DNA from: Nocardioides daeguensis
Lineage (GTDB): Bacteria > Actinomycetota > Actinomycetes > Propionibacteriales > Nocardioidaceae
Direction of reading: 5' to 3'
NCBI RefSeq assembly: GCF_019192965.1
Contig: NZ_JAHTKU010000017.1
Coordinates: 62,001 to 126,000, forward strand
Length of the DNA: 64,000 nt
This document shows positions 34,387-44,312 of this stretch, one piece after another. Positions within the stretch are counted from its first letter, which is position 1. Each line of letters opens with the position of its first letter. The position numbers and the translations under genes were made by a program. A model generated the notes under the pieces. It was not told the DNA's origin, ran no database searches, and saw nothing but the letters and a program-made list of their open reading frames with translations.

Positions 34387-35727
34387 TCAGCTCCTCTCCA
34401 GGGGTACCAGCACGAGGACCTTCCAGAGATCCTCATCGTCGGCCTGCTGGTCCGGTGTCACGTCACTGGCCGCCGCGTCGTCGCCGCGTCCGACGGCTAT
34501 GTCGTAGGCGACGGTGCCGCTCGAGTCGGGCCAGATCCCGCCGCGGAAGGTGATGCCGCACGTCGCTGGCAGAGGACCGCGGGTGCTTGAGTGCGGGCAG
34601 GGCAGGTTGCGGCCACCGCGTACGGCGGTCGGGTTGTCGGGTGCAATCTCGCAGTGTGCGAGCCGATTCACGTCGCGTGTGGTCGTGATCCCCGGGCTAC
34701 GGCGCTCATTGGCCGGCAGGTAGCCCGTCTGGCAGGTCGGGGGGTTGTTGACCCCTGCCCGCAAATCCAGTTGAACGTCACCCAGGCCCGCGCGGGGATT
34801 CACTGCCGCTTGGAGCCGGGCTACGAGGGATGGGTAGAGAACGAGGATCTGCTTGACGTTGGGCAGGTAGGTGTTGAGCACTTCGGCATTCGTGGTCAGG
34901 TTGGCCAGCATCATCGGCAGCACCTGCTGGAGGTCAGCGACGGTGGCGGTGGCGGCATCGAGGCCCTCGGGGGCATTGTTCAGCAGCGTCTTGAGCTCCG
35001 CGCTGTCATTCCTTGCCAACGCGCTGGTGACGTCGTTGAGCGCGTCGGCGTACGACTGCGTCTCCGGCGCCAGCTCAGCTTGGGTACCCAGCACCGGCCG
35101 CAGCGCGGCGATCAGCGACGTCGTCGCATCGATCTGCGATTGGGCCTCGGTCAGCAGCTTGCCGGAGGAGTCGACGAGTTCGTTGAGCTCCGTCCCCGAG
35201 CCGCCGAGGCCCTCGTCGAGCTGGGACAGGACGGCCTTGGTCTTCTCCTTCGGGATCGACTTCAGCAGTCGGTTGACCGAGTCGAGGACTGGAGTGATCT
35301 GCGGCATTTCCACGGCCCGCTCCTGCGGGATCGCGGCGCCCTCGGCCAGGTAGCCTCCCTTGCCGCTGGTGTCGCTGCCGACCGGGTCGACGAGGTCGAT
35401 GTATTGCTCGCCGATGGCTGAAGTGCTGTGCAGTTCGGCTGAGACTCCGGCAGGGATGTCCGTGCCGCTGTCGATGCGCAGGGTGGCGATCGCGCCGTCG
35501 CCGGTGACGTCGAGCTCGGAGACGACACCGACGTTGACGCCACGGTAGGTGACGGCGGCCCTGGGGTAGAGCCCGCTGGCGTCCTCGAAGTCGACGGTGA
35601 CGTTGTAGACCCCGACGCCCAGCATCGCGGGAACCCGTGCGTAGTGGATGAATGCGTACCCGAGCGCGACGGTCGCGAGGACTGCGAAGACTTGCAGTTG
35701 GCGCTTGATCAGTGGTGTGAGCAGCAT
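34387..35727 (-). CDS. MceF-like MlaD-family lipid transport protein
   Basis: This 446-residue protein has an N-terminal helix (about 9-30), an MlaD/MCE domain (about 38-115: VYNVTVDFEDASGLYPRAAV, TYRGVNVGVVS), a long helical region (LNELVDSSGKLLTEAQSQID) and a variable C-terminal tail with cysteines (CQTGY, LAHCEI, LPCPH). It is the last mce gene in the usual A-F order, so it is the MceF equivalent. It contributes a ring or needle subunit of the lipid channel through the envelope. Confidence 0.85.
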   Translation of the reverse strand: MLLTPLIKRQLQVFAVLATVALGYAFIHYARVPAMLGVGVYNVTVDFEDASGLYPRAAVTYRGVNVGVVSELDVTGDGAIATLRIDSGTDIPAGVSAELHSTSAIGEQYIDLVDPVGSDTSGKGGYLAEGAAIPQERAVEMPQITPVLDSVNRLLKSIPKEKTKAVLSQLDEGLGGSGTELNELVDSSGKLLTEAQSQIDATTSLIAALRPVLGTQAELAPETQSYADALNDVTSALARNDSAELKTLLNNAPEGLDAATATVADLQQVLPMMLANLTTNAEVLNTYLPNVKQILVLYPSLVARLQAAVNPRAGLGDVQLDLRAGVNNPPTCQTGYLPANERRSPGITTTRDVNRLAHCEIAPDNPTAVRGGRNLPCPHSSTRGPLPATCGITFRGGIWPDSSGTVAYDIAVGRGDDAAASDVTPDQQADDEDLWKVLVLVPLERS

Positions 35728-35735
35728 CCGCGTTC

Positions 35736-36992
35736 CTAACAGAGTCCCAAGAGTTTGAGCAGGCAGCCGGACGTCGGTTCCTCGGTCGGCGTCGGTGTGG
35801 TGGGTTCGCCGTCGTCGTCGGACGTGTCCGAGTCCGCAGACCCGACGTCGTCGCCGGCCCCTGGGTTGGGTGCCGGCGCGAGGGGGTTCTCGATCGGGTC
35901 ACCGGCTTGTAGGGCTGGGGGAAGGCCACCGAGCCAGCTCTCGGCGAGTGCGGTCGTACCGAGGTCGATCGTGGCGAACAGGTTGGCGTAGTCGCCTGCG
36001 AGGATGTTCGTCGTCGTCATCGCCGGGAATGGGATGGTGGCTGCGATCTTGAGTGCCTCGGGGAGGGACTCGCTGACGCGTCCGAGGTTGGTCAGGATCG
36101 GGCCGAGGGAGTCGAGGTTCGCCAGTAGCGCGGTCTCGCTGACGCGGATCACCCGGACCGCGCGGTCGCCGGCGCGCCCGGCGTGGGTTAGTGCGCTGAC
36201 TAGGCGGGTCCGTTCGGTCTCGAGCACCTTGAGCCCGGGTGTGATCCGGTCGATGGCCGTGGCGATCGACCTCTGGTCTTCGCGCAGCCCGCTGGACAGG
36301 TTGTTGAGTGACTCCAAAGCGGCGACGATCTCGCCCCGGTTGGAGTCGAGCACCGCGAGCAGCTCGTTTGCGTGGCGGATCAGGCCACGGGTGTCGGGGA
36401 CCTTGTTCCGGAGTGCTGTGGAGAGCTCGCCGGTGATAGTGCTGATCTGCGAGAGGCCGCCGTTGTTGAGCAGCAGGGCGACAGCGCCAAGGATCTGCTC
36501 GGTCGCCGGGTACGTGCCGGTCTGGTCGACGCCGATGACGTCTCCTTCCTCCAGCATGGCGCCCCGCGGGCGAGCCGCGGCGCGGGTGACCTGCTCGGTC
36601 CCACCGGTTTCGCTGGAGTCGCTGCTATCGGGGACCGAGACTTCGACGTACTGGGCGCCGAGGAGGGTCTTCTGGCCGATTGAGAAGGTGACGTCGGTGG
36701 GCAGCGGAACGCTCTTGAGGAGGTGCATATCGACAACGGCCTCCCAGCCCTCGACATCGATCTGACCGACGGTGCCGATCACGACGTTGTCCCTTTGGAC
36801 GGTCGAGTTCGGGACCAGGTTCTCGATCTGGTTGAAGTGCACCTTGATCTCATAGCCGTCGTCGCCGACGGCGACCTGGCCGGGCAGGGTGTTGTCGTTC
36901 GGCTGGAGGGCGCAGCCAGAGCTGAGCAGTGCGGCAGCCAAGAGCGTGATGGCGAACCAGCGCGATGGGGTCGCGAAGGGGCGTGTGGTCAC
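35736..36992 (-). CDS. MceE-like lipoprotein of the lipid importer
   Basis: This 418-residue protein carries a lipoprotein signal peptide with lipobox LLSSGC (about 21-26), followed by the MCE domain (YEIKVHFNQIENLVPNSTVQ region), a helical channel segment and an acidic Thr/Pro-rich tail ending KLLGLC. The MceE position in mce operons normally carries the lipoprotein (LprK in mycobacteria). The GTG start at 36992 overlaps the previous stop. The tail (about 365-418) is unusually Asp/Thr-rich. Confidence 0.85.
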   Translation of the reverse strand: MTTRPFATPSRWFAITLLAAALLSSGCALQPNDNTLPGQVAVGDDGYEIKVHFNQIENLVPNSTVQRDNVVIGTVGQIDVEGWEAVVDMHLLKSVPLPTDVTFSIGQKTLLGAQYVEVSVPDSSDSSETGGTEQVTRAAARPRGAMLEEGDVIGVDQTGTYPATEQILGAVALLLNNGGLSQISTITGELSTALRNKVPDTRGLIRHANELLAVLDSNRGEIVAALESLNNLSSGLREDQRSIATAIDRITPGLKVLETERTRLVSALTHAGRAGDRAVRVIRVSETALLANLDSLGPILTNLGRVSESLPEALKIAATIPFPAMTTTNILAGDYANLFATIDLGTTALAESWLGGLPPALQAGDPIENPLAPAPNPGAGDDVGSADSDTSDDDGEPTTPTPTEEPTSGCLLKLLGLC

Positions 36993-38062
36993 TGAGTGCC
37001 TCCGATCGTGCTGAGGCCGAGCAATCCGAGCAGCGGTTGGAGCGCGGTGGTGCATTGCTCGCTGGTGCCGCCAGCTCCGAGGATGGCGCCGCAAACAAGT
37101 TGGGCGACGTTGTCGAGGCCGCTGAGTGTGGCCCGTCCGGTGATGGCTTCGTTCTGGAGCGTGTTGCTGAGGCCGACGATGGGGAAGGGCGCGACGTGGA
37201 GAATGCCGGCGAGTTCGTTGGAGCGGTCGGCAAGGGTGGCAGCGAGGACGTTGAGGTCGGCCACTGACGCCTTGATCCGGCCGCGGTGCTTCGTGAAGTA
37301 TTTGTCCACCGAGTTCAAGACGGTGGCGAGGTCGCGGATAGCCCCGGTGAGGTTGCTGCGGTTCTCCGCCAGGACGCCGCTGACATCGTCGAGCTCGGTG
37401 GTGAAGCCACGTAGCGCCGCGTCGTTGAGGGCTAGATTCTTCGTGAATGTGTTGAGGTTCTCGATCGTGCTGAACAAGTCGGAACGGCCATCGGACAGAG
37501 CGGTCGCAGCGCTCTGCAGCTCGGTGATCGCCTCGCGCAGGTCGGTCGAGTTGCCGTTGCGCAATCCCTTCTCGATCGCGGTGATCGCCTCGGACAAGGC
37601 GCCGTTCTGGTTGCCATTGTTCGGGCCGAGGGTGGTGGCGAGGTCGGTCAGCTGCTGCTTGACGTCGTCGAAGGTGACCGGGACGGCGGTGTCCTCAAGC
37701 GAGATGGTGGCGCCGTCCTCGAGTCTTTTGCCACCGGTGTAGACGGGCTCGAACTGCACGAACCGGCCGCTCACGAGGCTGGGCGACACGATCGCGGCGC
37801 TCGCGTCGGCTGGAATCGGCTGGTCGGAGTCGACCGTCATGGAGACGTAGACGCCATCGGGCGTGTTCTTGATGTCCGTGATCTCGCCGACCCGCACACC
37901 GAGCACCTTGACGTCATCACCGATGTTGAGGCCCTCCGCACTGGAGAAGTAGGCGTGCAGGCTGGTGCTGCTGGAGTCGCGGTTCCACAGGAAGACGCTG
38001 AGCACCAACGCTGCGACGATCAGCAGGGTGAGGACCCTGCGCCCAGAAACGAGACTTCTCAT
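36989..38062 (-). CDS. MceD-like MlaD-family protein
   Basis: This 357-residue protein has an N-terminal helix (VLTLLIVAALVLSVFLW), an MCE domain with GDDVKVLGVRVGEITDI, and a long helical part (LTGAIRDLATVLNSVDKYF). It is the fourth mce gene in order. The start MRSLVSGRR at 38062 overlaps the stop of the MceC-like gene. A subunit of the hetero-hexameric lipid transport assembly. Confidence 0.85.
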   Translation of the reverse strand: MRSLVSGRRVLTLLIVAALVLSVFLWNRDSSSTSLHAYFSSAEGLNIGDDVKVLGVRVGEITDIKNTPDGVYVSMTVDSDQPIPADASAAIVSPSLVSGRFVQFEPVYTGGKRLEDGATISLEDTAVPVTFDDVKQQLTDLATTLGPNNGNQNGALSEAITAIEKGLRNGNSTDLREAITELQSAATALSDGRSDLFSTIENLNTFTKNLALNDAALRGFTTELDDVSGVLAENRSNLTGAIRDLATVLNSVDKYFTKHRGRIKASVADLNVLAATLADRSNELAGILHVAPFPIVGLSNTLQNEAITGRATLSGLDNVAQLVCGAILGAGGTSEQCTTALQPLLGLLGLSTIGGTQ

Positions 38063-39051
38063 GGGGTCACTCCGGAGAGGATCGGGGCCAACGTGGACGG
38101 TGAGGTGAGGTTCTGGATGTAGGCGTCGAACCAAGGTCCGGTGGCGACGGCCTCGTTGAAGCCGGTCGCGTAGCCGAGGAGCCCAGTGATGCTGGCCTGA
38201 AGGTTCCTCCGGTTCCTGTTGAGAAGGTCGACCACCCTGTCGAGTTCATCAAGGGCCGGACCGAGCACGTCGTCGGTGTCCCTCAACAACAGGCGCAACT
38301 GCACGGAGAGTTCACGCGCGCTCGCGAGGAGGCTGGTAACGACCCGCTGACGGGCATCGAGCTCGGCGAGCAGTGAGCGACCCGACCCGAGCAGTGACGC
38401 GATCTGCTCGTCGCGGCTGGCGAGCACGTCGGTCACCCCGTTGGCTCGGGCGAGGAGGGAGCGCAGTTCGCCGTCGTTGGAGGAGATTGCCCGTGAGAGC
38501 GCCGTGATGCCTTCCAGCGCCGGACCTAGGTCTGGGCTTGAGGCGTTGAGGGTTGTGGATGCCTGGTCGAGGGCGGCGGCCAGTTGCGTCTTATCGATGG
38601 CCGCGGTGGTGTCGGTCAGCTCGTTGAGCGTCGCGGTCAGGTTGTACGGCGAGGATGTTCGTTCCTTTGGAATGGTGTCGCCCGCGTTGAGCTCACCTGT
38701 GCCGCGTGGCTCGAGCTCCACCGCAGCTCGCCCGAGCAGCGTGATGGTGATGATCCGCGCTTCGGTGAGCTCGCCCAATGTGACTGACTCATCGGTGAGG
38801 ACAATGTTCGCGACGACGTGGTCGCCATCAATTCCGACCTCGCGGACGCTGCCGACCTTCGCGCCCGAGATCATTACGGCGTCACCGCCCTTGAGACCGC
38901 CGGCCTCGGCGAACTCGACCTTGATGACGTCGTTGTTGCCGACGAGCGGCAGCGTGTTGAGGTTCATCGCCGCCATGACCACCGCTACGAGCATCAGCGT
39001 GCCCGTGAGGCCGCGGATCGCGAGGCGGTCCGGACTGATTGCTCTGCTCAT
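38059..39051 (-). CDS. MceC-like MlaD-family protein
   Basis: This 330-residue protein has a helix at about 14-35, an MCE domain (VEFAEAGGLKGGDAVMISGA; VGSVREVGIDGDHV) and a helical tail (LNRNRRNLQASITGLLGYAT). The start MSRAISPD was chosen by overlap with the MceB-like stop. It is third in mce order. Confidence 0.85.
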   Translation of the reverse strand: MSRAISPDRLAIRGLTGTLMLVAVVMAAMNLNTLPLVGNNDVIKVEFAEAGGLKGGDAVMISGAKVGSVREVGIDGDHVVANIVLTDESVTLGELTEARIITITLLGRAAVELEPRGTGELNAGDTIPKERTSSPYNLTATLNELTDTTAAIDKTQLAAALDQASTTLNASSPDLGPALEGITALSRAISSNDGELRSLLARANGVTDVLASRDEQIASLLGSGRSLLAELDARQRVVTSLLASARELSVQLRLLLRDTDDVLGPALDELDRVVDLLNRNRRNLQASITGLLGYATGFNEAVATGPWFDAYIQNLTSPSTLAPILSGVTP

Positions 39052-40091
39052 CGCTTGCACCTCGGCGCGTCGGAGTAGACCCACGGCGTCTGGATCGGTT
39101 GCTCGCTACTCAGACCGGTTTGCACCCTGACGCCGCACAGGAAGAAGTTGAAGAAGTTGCCGTAGGACGAGGTGTTCTGGAGCTTGTCGTAGTGGATGGG
39201 GAGCTTGTCGAGGACTGCATCGAGGGTGTCTGCGTTCTTGTTCACTCCGCGGGCCGTGACCGCAAGCCCCTGAAGATCAGCGCGGAGGTCACCACGGGCG
39301 CGGGTTGCCAGGATTGAGGTCCGGTCAGCGAATGCGCCGATTTGCGCGGCGGCGTCGAGGATCTGTGTGTCTTGCTTGTCGAGACCGGTCAGCAAGGCGT
39401 CGAGCCTGTCGATCATCAACCCGACGGTCTCCTTGCGGTCGTTAAACGTGCCGAGCACGCTGTTGAGGTTGCGGATGACCTCTCCGATCAACTCCTCACG
39501 GCTGCCGATGGTCGTGGTGAACGAGGCGACGTGGTTGACCAGCGTCGCTACCGAGGACTGCTGGCCCTGAAGTACCTGGATCAGCTGCCCGGATAGTTCG
39601 TTGACCTGCGTCGGGTTGAGGCCCGCGAAGAGAGGCTTGAAACCGTTGAGTAGCGTGTCAAGGTCGAGGGCAGATGCGGTCTGGGTCGCTGGGATCGTGC
39701 CGCCGAGAGCCATCGTTTCGCCAGGCGTCTTCTCGTCACGGGTGAGCTGGATGACCCGGTCGCCGATCAGGTTGCGGTATTGGATCGTGGCGTAGGTCCC
39801 TGTGGTCAGTTGTTGCCCCTTGTCGACGGTGAAGGTGACCAGGACCGTGTTGTCGGCTTGGACGTCGATTTCTGTGACCTTGCCGACGTCGACGCCGGCG
39901 ATCCGGACCTCGTCGCCGGCCGCGAGGCCGGAGACGTCGTCGAAGACCGCCTTGTACGCGTCGTGGTCACCGGGCCGGATCTCGCCGGTCACGGCGGCGA
40001 CCCAGACGGTGAACACCGCCGCGATCGTCAAGAAGGCGCTGAACTTGATCAGGTCGGCGCGTTCCGTGCGCTTTTGAGGACTGAGGCTCAT
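39048..40091 (-). CDS. MceB-like MlaD-family protein
   Basis: This 347-residue protein has a helix at about 16-36 (FSAFLTIAAVFTVWVAAV), an MCE domain (AVFDDVSGLAAGDEVRIAGV), helical middle and C-terminal FFLCGVRVQTGL with one cysteine pair. It is second in mce order, and overlaps both neighbours. Confidence 0.85.
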   Translation of the reverse strand: MSLSPQKRTERADLIKFSAFLTIAAVFTVWVAAVTGEIRPGDHDAYKAVFDDVSGLAAGDEVRIAGVDVGKVTEIDVQADNTVLVTFTVDKGQQLTTGTYATIQYRNLIGDRVIQLTRDEKTPGETMALGGTIPATQTASALDLDTLLNGFKPLFAGLNPTQVNELSGQLIQVLQGQQSSVATLVNHVASFTTTIGSREELIGEVIRNLNSVLGTFNDRKETVGLMIDRLDALLTGLDKQDTQILDAAAQIGAFADRTSILATRARGDLRADLQGLAVTARGVNKNADTLDAVLDKLPIHYDKLQNTSSYGNFFNFFLCGVRVQTGLSSEQPIQTPWVYSDAPRCKR

Positions 40092-41272
40092 CGGAGCTGT
40101 GTCCCTCCCTTGATGAGGCCGAGAAGGGTGTCCAAGACAGCCTGGTCGGGCGTGGGCTGGGGCCCGGTGTAGGGGTTGGCACCTGTCTGGAAGTCCGGAA
40201 CCTGCTGCTCAGCCTCTTGTGCGTCGACGTAGGGCAGCCCGTAGCAGCGTGGACCCCGGTCGTCTCCGACGATCGGGAGGTTCTCCCCATAGGTGTAGGG
40301 ATCACGGGGCGGGATGACGCGGGTAATGGTGGTGATACCCGGGTGGGTGCCGCCGACTGCGTCCTCGGCGAGCTTGTTGGCCGAAGCCAGGCCGAGAAGG
40401 ACACAGGGCAGTTCGGGTGAGTACCGCTCGAGCACCTTGGTGACCGGGCTCAGCAGGTCGAGGCTGGTAACGAGTCCCTGCTCGGAATTGCGCAGCAGGG
40501 TGTCCGCCTCGACGCTGAAGCCGGTGAGACTCTCCTCGAACGCGCGCAGCGACGCTTGCTGGCGTACCAGGGTCTGGGAGACGGTCCCGGTCTGGACGAG
40601 GGAGGCGACCAGGTCGGGGCGGGCGATGTCGTAGACGTCGGCGACGTCGTCGGCGACGCGAAGGTCGGCACTCAGCGTTCGTAGCGAGGGGTTGAAGGAC
40701 CGCAAGTAGATATCGGTCTGCGAGATCAGGTCGCCGATGAGCCGGCCGCGCTCGTCGACTGCGCCCGCGACTGCGGTGAGGGCGGCGTTGACCTCGGCTG
40801 GGCGGGCCGCGTCGAGCACCTGGGTGAGGTTCTCGAACGCCTCGTCGACCTCGACGGTGACCTTGTCGGCCGGGATCACGGCCCCGGCCTGGATACGTTC
40901 GCCGCTGCCGTCTCCCACCGGCGTGAGCTGAACGTACTTCGCGCCGAACGCTGTCGGAGGCACGATCTGGGCAGTGACGTCGGCCGGGACCCGCTCGACC
41001 TTGTCGCTGTCGATCTCCAAGGTGATGGTCACCTGCTTGCCATCTGTGGCGACGTCGCCGACGGTCCCGATCTCGACGCCGCGGAGCTTGATCGGTGCGC
41101 CCGACGCGAGGGTGAGACCGGCCCGGTCGGCCTCGACGGTGACCTCGACGGTGTCCTCGAAGGCACCGCGGTACTTCGCGATCGTGCCCGCGACCAGCGT
41201 CACCATCAGCGCGAGGAAGACGAAGCCGTATACGACCTGACGGTCGATCCGGTGCGAGTGGGTAGTCGTCAT
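40088..41272 (-). CDS. MceA-like MlaD-family protein
   Basis: This 394-residue protein is first of the six mce genes. It has an N-terminal helix (VVYGFVFLALMVTLVAGTIA), an MCE domain (VEADRAGLTLASGAPIKLRG; VEIGTVGDV) and a helical part, then a C-terminal stretch with CVLLGLASANK and RGPRCYGLPY. It starts at MTTTHSHR, 7 bases after the YrbE stop. It probably forms part of the channel linking the permease to the outer envelope. Confidence 0.85.
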   Translation of the reverse strand: MTTTHSHRIDRQVVYGFVFLALMVTLVAGTIAKYRGAFEDTVEVTVEADRAGLTLASGAPIKLRGVEIGTVGDVATDGKQVTITLEIDSDKVERVPADVTAQIVPPTAFGAKYVQLTPVGDGSGERIQAGAVIPADKVTVEVDEAFENLTQVLDAARPAEVNAALTAVAGAVDERGRLIGDLISQTDIYLRSFNPSLRTLSADLRVADDVADVYDIARPDLVASLVQTGTVSQTLVRQQASLRAFEESLTGFSVEADTLLRNSEQGLVTSLDLLSPVTKVLERYSPELPCVLLGLASANKLAEDAVGGTHPGITTITRVIPPRDPYTYGENLPIVGDDRGPRCYGLPYVDAQEAEQQVPDFQTGANPYTGPQPTPDQAVLDTLLGLIKGGTQLR

Positions 41273-41279
41273 CGGCCAG

Positions 41280-42104
41280 TCACCCCGCGATGTGGACCGA
41301 GGGTCCACCCCAGACAGCGATGGCGAAGATCAGGTCGATGAACATCGTCGAGATCAGTGCGGACCTCACCGCCTTGCCGACTGCATTGCCCACGCCCGCG
41401 GGGCCGCCCGAGGCACGGAACCCGTGGTAACAGCAGATGGACACGATGACGAGCGCCATCAGCACCACCTTGACCATCGCCAGGAACAGGTCACTGGGGA
41501 TCAGGAAGGTGTCGAAGTAGTGCTGGTAGGTGCCGGGCGCCTGGTCATAGCCGACGGTGACGACGAGGTAAGTGGCCAGCCAGCACATCATCAGCGCAAT
41601 GGCGAACAGCGGTACGACGGCAATCAGTCCGGCGATGATCCGAGTAGTGACCAGGTAGGGAACCGGGTGGACCGCCATCACCTCGAGGGCGTCGATCTCT
41701 TCGCTGACCCGCATGGCGCCGATCTGGGCGGTGAAACCAGCCCCGACCGTGGCGGTGAGGGCGATGCCGGCGATGATCGGGGCGACCTCGCGGGTGTTGA
41801 AGTAGGCGGAGAAGAACCCCGAGAGCGTTGACACGCCGATGTTGTCGAACGAGGTGTAGGCCTGCAGTCCCACCTCGATACCAGACGCCGCGGTGAGGAA
41901 GCCGATGACCAGGACCGTCCCACCGATGAGCGCCAGGGCGCCCGTGCCCAGGGACACCTCCGCTAGCAGACGGACGACCTCCTTCGGGTACTGCCTGAGC
42001 ACCCGCGGTATGCGCGAGTACGCGTTGCCGTGGAAACTGAGCTGGTCACCCAAGCTACGCAGCGATGCTGCGGGCTTGGCGACTTGCTTGGCGATCTGGG
42101 GCAT
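41280..42104 (-). CDS. yrbEB: YrbEB-type MlaE-family permease
   Basis: This 274-residue integral membrane permease has about six hydrophobic segments. The conserved family loop is SEEIDALEVMAVHPVPYLV and the end is GVGNAVGKAVRSALISTMFI, as in MlaE/YrbE proteins. With YrbEA it forms the membrane channel of the Mce ABC-type importer. The matching ATPase (MceG/Mkl) is not in the window. Start MPQIAKQ at 42104. Confidence 0.9.
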   Translation of the reverse strand: MPQIAKQVAKPAASLRSLGDQLSFHGNAYSRIPRVLRQYPKEVVRLLAEVSLGTGALALIGGTVLVIGFLTAASGIEVGLQAYTSFDNIGVSTLSGFFSAYFNTREVAPIIAGIALTATVGAGFTAQIGAMRVSEEIDALEVMAVHPVPYLVTTRIIAGLIAVVPLFAIALMMCWLATYLVVTVGYDQAPGTYQHYFDTFLIPSDLFLAMVKVVLMALVIVSICCYHGFRASGGPAGVGNAVGKAVRSALISTMFIDLIFAIAVWGGPSVHIAG

Positions 42105-42105
42105 C

Positions 42106-42972
42106 TCAGGCTCCCAACTTGATCTGCAGGAAGAGGGCACTGATGACGCTGTTAGCCGCGAAGAGCAGCATGAAGGCGAACACCACCGTCTGGTTCACGG
42201 CCTCGCCCACGCCCTTCGGGCCGCCCTTGGCGTTGAGACCGAGGTAGCAGGCGGTAAGGCCGGCGAGCAGGCCGAAGATCGCAGCCTTGGCTTCCGAAGC
42301 GAGGAAGTCCGGCAAACCCACCAGAAGGGTCAGGTCGGAAAGATAGAGCCCTGGAGTCGCGCCCTGGAGCACGACGGAGAAGAAGTAGCCGCCGACAAGA
42401 CCGACCACCGTCACCATCCCGTTGAGTGCCAGGCCGACCAGCATCGAGGCAACTACCCGTGGGACGACGAGCCGCTCGATCGGATCGATCCCCAATGTCA
42501 CCAACGCGTCGATCTCCTCCCTGATCTTCCGCGATCCAAGGTCGGCACAGATCGCGGTCGCCCCCGCGCCGGCGACGACCAACACGCTCACGATCGGACC
42601 GATCTCGCGCACCACCGCGACCGCGGCGCCGGCACCGGCGAGATCGACCGCACCGATCTGGATCAGCAGCTGGTTGACCTGGAAGATGATCACAACGCAA
42701 AACGGGATCGCCACGAGCAGTGCCGGCCCGAATGACACGGTGGTGATGAACCACGCCTGCGAGACGAACTCGCGAAACCGGAACCGCGTGGTGAACATGG
42801 TCCGGAACACCTTCCCGACGAAGGTGTAGAAGTCGCCGAAGGTCGACAAGGCCTTGAAGGCCACCGAGCCGCGAAGCGCTTCGTTCGCGATCTTCCGCGA
42901 CCCCGCCGACATGCCTGCCGGGCCGGGCCTGCGTAACGGCGCTGCTGGGGTGAGCTCGGGAGCAGTACTCAT
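42106..42972 (-). CDS. yrbEA: YrbEA-type MlaE-family permease
   Basis: This 288-residue MlaE-family permease opens the mce operon. It has REEIDALVTLGIDPIERLVV (family loop) and GVGEAVNQTVVFAFMLLFA near the C terminus. The start MSTAPELT at 42972 has AGAGGT 6 bases upstream; an upstream in-frame start has no such site. A 656-bp region separates it from the TetR gene, which reads in the same direction. Confidence 0.9.
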   Translation of the reverse strand: MSTAPELTPAAPLRRPGPAGMSAGSRKIANEALRGSVAFKALSTFGDFYTFVGKVFRTMFTTRFRFREFVSQAWFITTVSFGPALLVAIPFCVVIIFQVNQLLIQIGAVDLAGAGAAVAVVREIGPIVSVLVVAGAGATAICADLGSRKIREEIDALVTLGIDPIERLVVPRVVASMLVGLALNGMVTVVGLVGGYFFSVVLQGATPGLYLSDLTLLVGLPDFLASEAKAAIFGLLAGLTACYLGLNAKGGPKGVGEAVNQTVVFAFMLLFAANSVISALFLQIKLGA

Positions 42973-43628
42973 ACTTTGACCTCTGTCATCCGCTGGATAT
43001 CCGGCCATTTCTCGTCCGGGCGAGCACCACGAGTCCGCCGCTGTGGCATCGCACGGTCGCGAGTCGTCTTACCTGCCCTAAGGGCGGCCGCAGGGTGTGC
43101 CGCGCCGCGAGCCGGCGTCCTCCCGCACGAGGCCGCATCTGGCCTCGTCGACCTCCACTGCGTCCAATGGGGAGGCGGCGGAACCATCCTCGGGGTAACA
43201 GAAGGTGACGCCTTGTGCAGGGTGCGACATTTTGGATCTGAATGTCAACAGAAGAACAGAATCTGCGCTCGTGATCATGCCGGGAGGCGGTCATTGTCGA
43301 CCGTGGGACGCGGGCGTGCGTCTCTCCGGGCCGCATCACGCCCATTTGGGCCGACGACGGCCTCGAACGCCTTGAGCGCTGTCCGGCATCCGCCCGGCGC
43401 AGTGGATGGGTCGACTGCCGCCCATCCACGGACACGCATATCTACAAAGGCGCGCTGGTCCATCGAGCGGGCCTTCCAGACGACAAGCAACGGCACACTC
43501 GCTGGAACGCTCCCCGCTGCTACGCTACGAACCCGCCGTGTTGTCTGCGGGCGGAGGGGACGTCGCCCGATCCGCGACGAACGAGACACGGACCCACTGG
43601 TGGGCCGTCCTGAACCAAATTCCGCCGC
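42973..43628. promoter_or_regulatory. Long leader of the mce operon, no gene
   Basis: 656 bases between the TetR stop and yrbEA. Open frames on both strands have Arg-rich shadow composition and no recognisable domain. It should hold the mce promoter and its control sites. No strong hairpin or direct repeat was seen. Confidence 0.4.
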
Positions 43629-44300
43629 CTAGCGTCGGCGGGCGAGGCGTGCAGCAGGTTCGGTGTCGCGGCACTTGACCCCGCGAAGTCCCAGGTACCT
43701 CAGAGCCATCTCGGAGATCCGCCTGCCGGTGGTGTCGGCGTCGGCGCCGGGGAGCGCGAGATGGCTGACAGCGAGGCGGACAAGGGCGTCTGTGGCGTCC
43801 TGGACATCCGCACCATCGAGTTCGGGGAACTGTTCGTGCAGCCATGCCGCCAAGGTCTCACTTGCGACGTCGAGGAGCCGTCTGGAGGTGGTGATCAGGG
43901 GCAGCATGCCAGTGGGCGTGCCGAGCACCGCTGTGTCGAGCGCCGGGTCCCGGTGCGACACCAGCACCGCCCGCAGCAACGGGCTCTTTTCGGCTTCGGC
44001 CAGGGTATAGCGAACCGACGCCTGGATCCCGCCTGCGGCATCCGCGGGAAAGTGGGTGAGGACTTTCTGGATTCCTGCCAGGAATCGTTCGGCCTCGTGA
44101 AGGACCAACGCCTCACCCAAGCCCTGCTTGTCTCCAAACTCTTTGTAGAGCATGGCGCGCGGGGCCCCAATCGAGGTGGCGATGTGTCCTACCCTGACCT
44201 TGTCCCACCCCTTCTCAACGGTCTCGGCGTATGCGGCCTCCAATGCCCGCTGACGCAGGTGAGCTCGATAGGACTCCCTCAACGCGGTGGCCATGGACAA
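43629..44300 (-). CDS. TetR-family regulator, probable mce/lipid regulator
   Basis: This 223-residue protein has a TetR HTH (about 16-62: RALEAAYAETVEKGWDKV, IATSIGAPRAMLYKEFGDKQ) and a helical ligand domain (LLRAVLVSHRD, RLAVSHLAL). The N terminus has two close starts (ATG 44300, ATG 44294). It is encoded upstream of, and in line with, the mce operon. A 16-bp palindrome 13 bases before its start suggests autoregulation. Confidence 0.8.
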   Translation of the reverse strand: MSMATALRESYRAHLRQRALEAAYAETVEKGWDKVRVGHIATSIGAPRAMLYKEFGDKQGLGEALVLHEAERFLAGIQKVLTHFPADAAGGIQASVRYTLAEAEKSPLLRAVLVSHRDPALDTAVLGTPTGMLPLITTSRRLLDVASETLAAWLHEQFPELDGADVQDATDALVRLAVSHLALPGADADTTGRRISEMALRYLGLRGVKCRDTEPAARLARRR

Positions 44301-44312
44301 ACTCTATCCGAT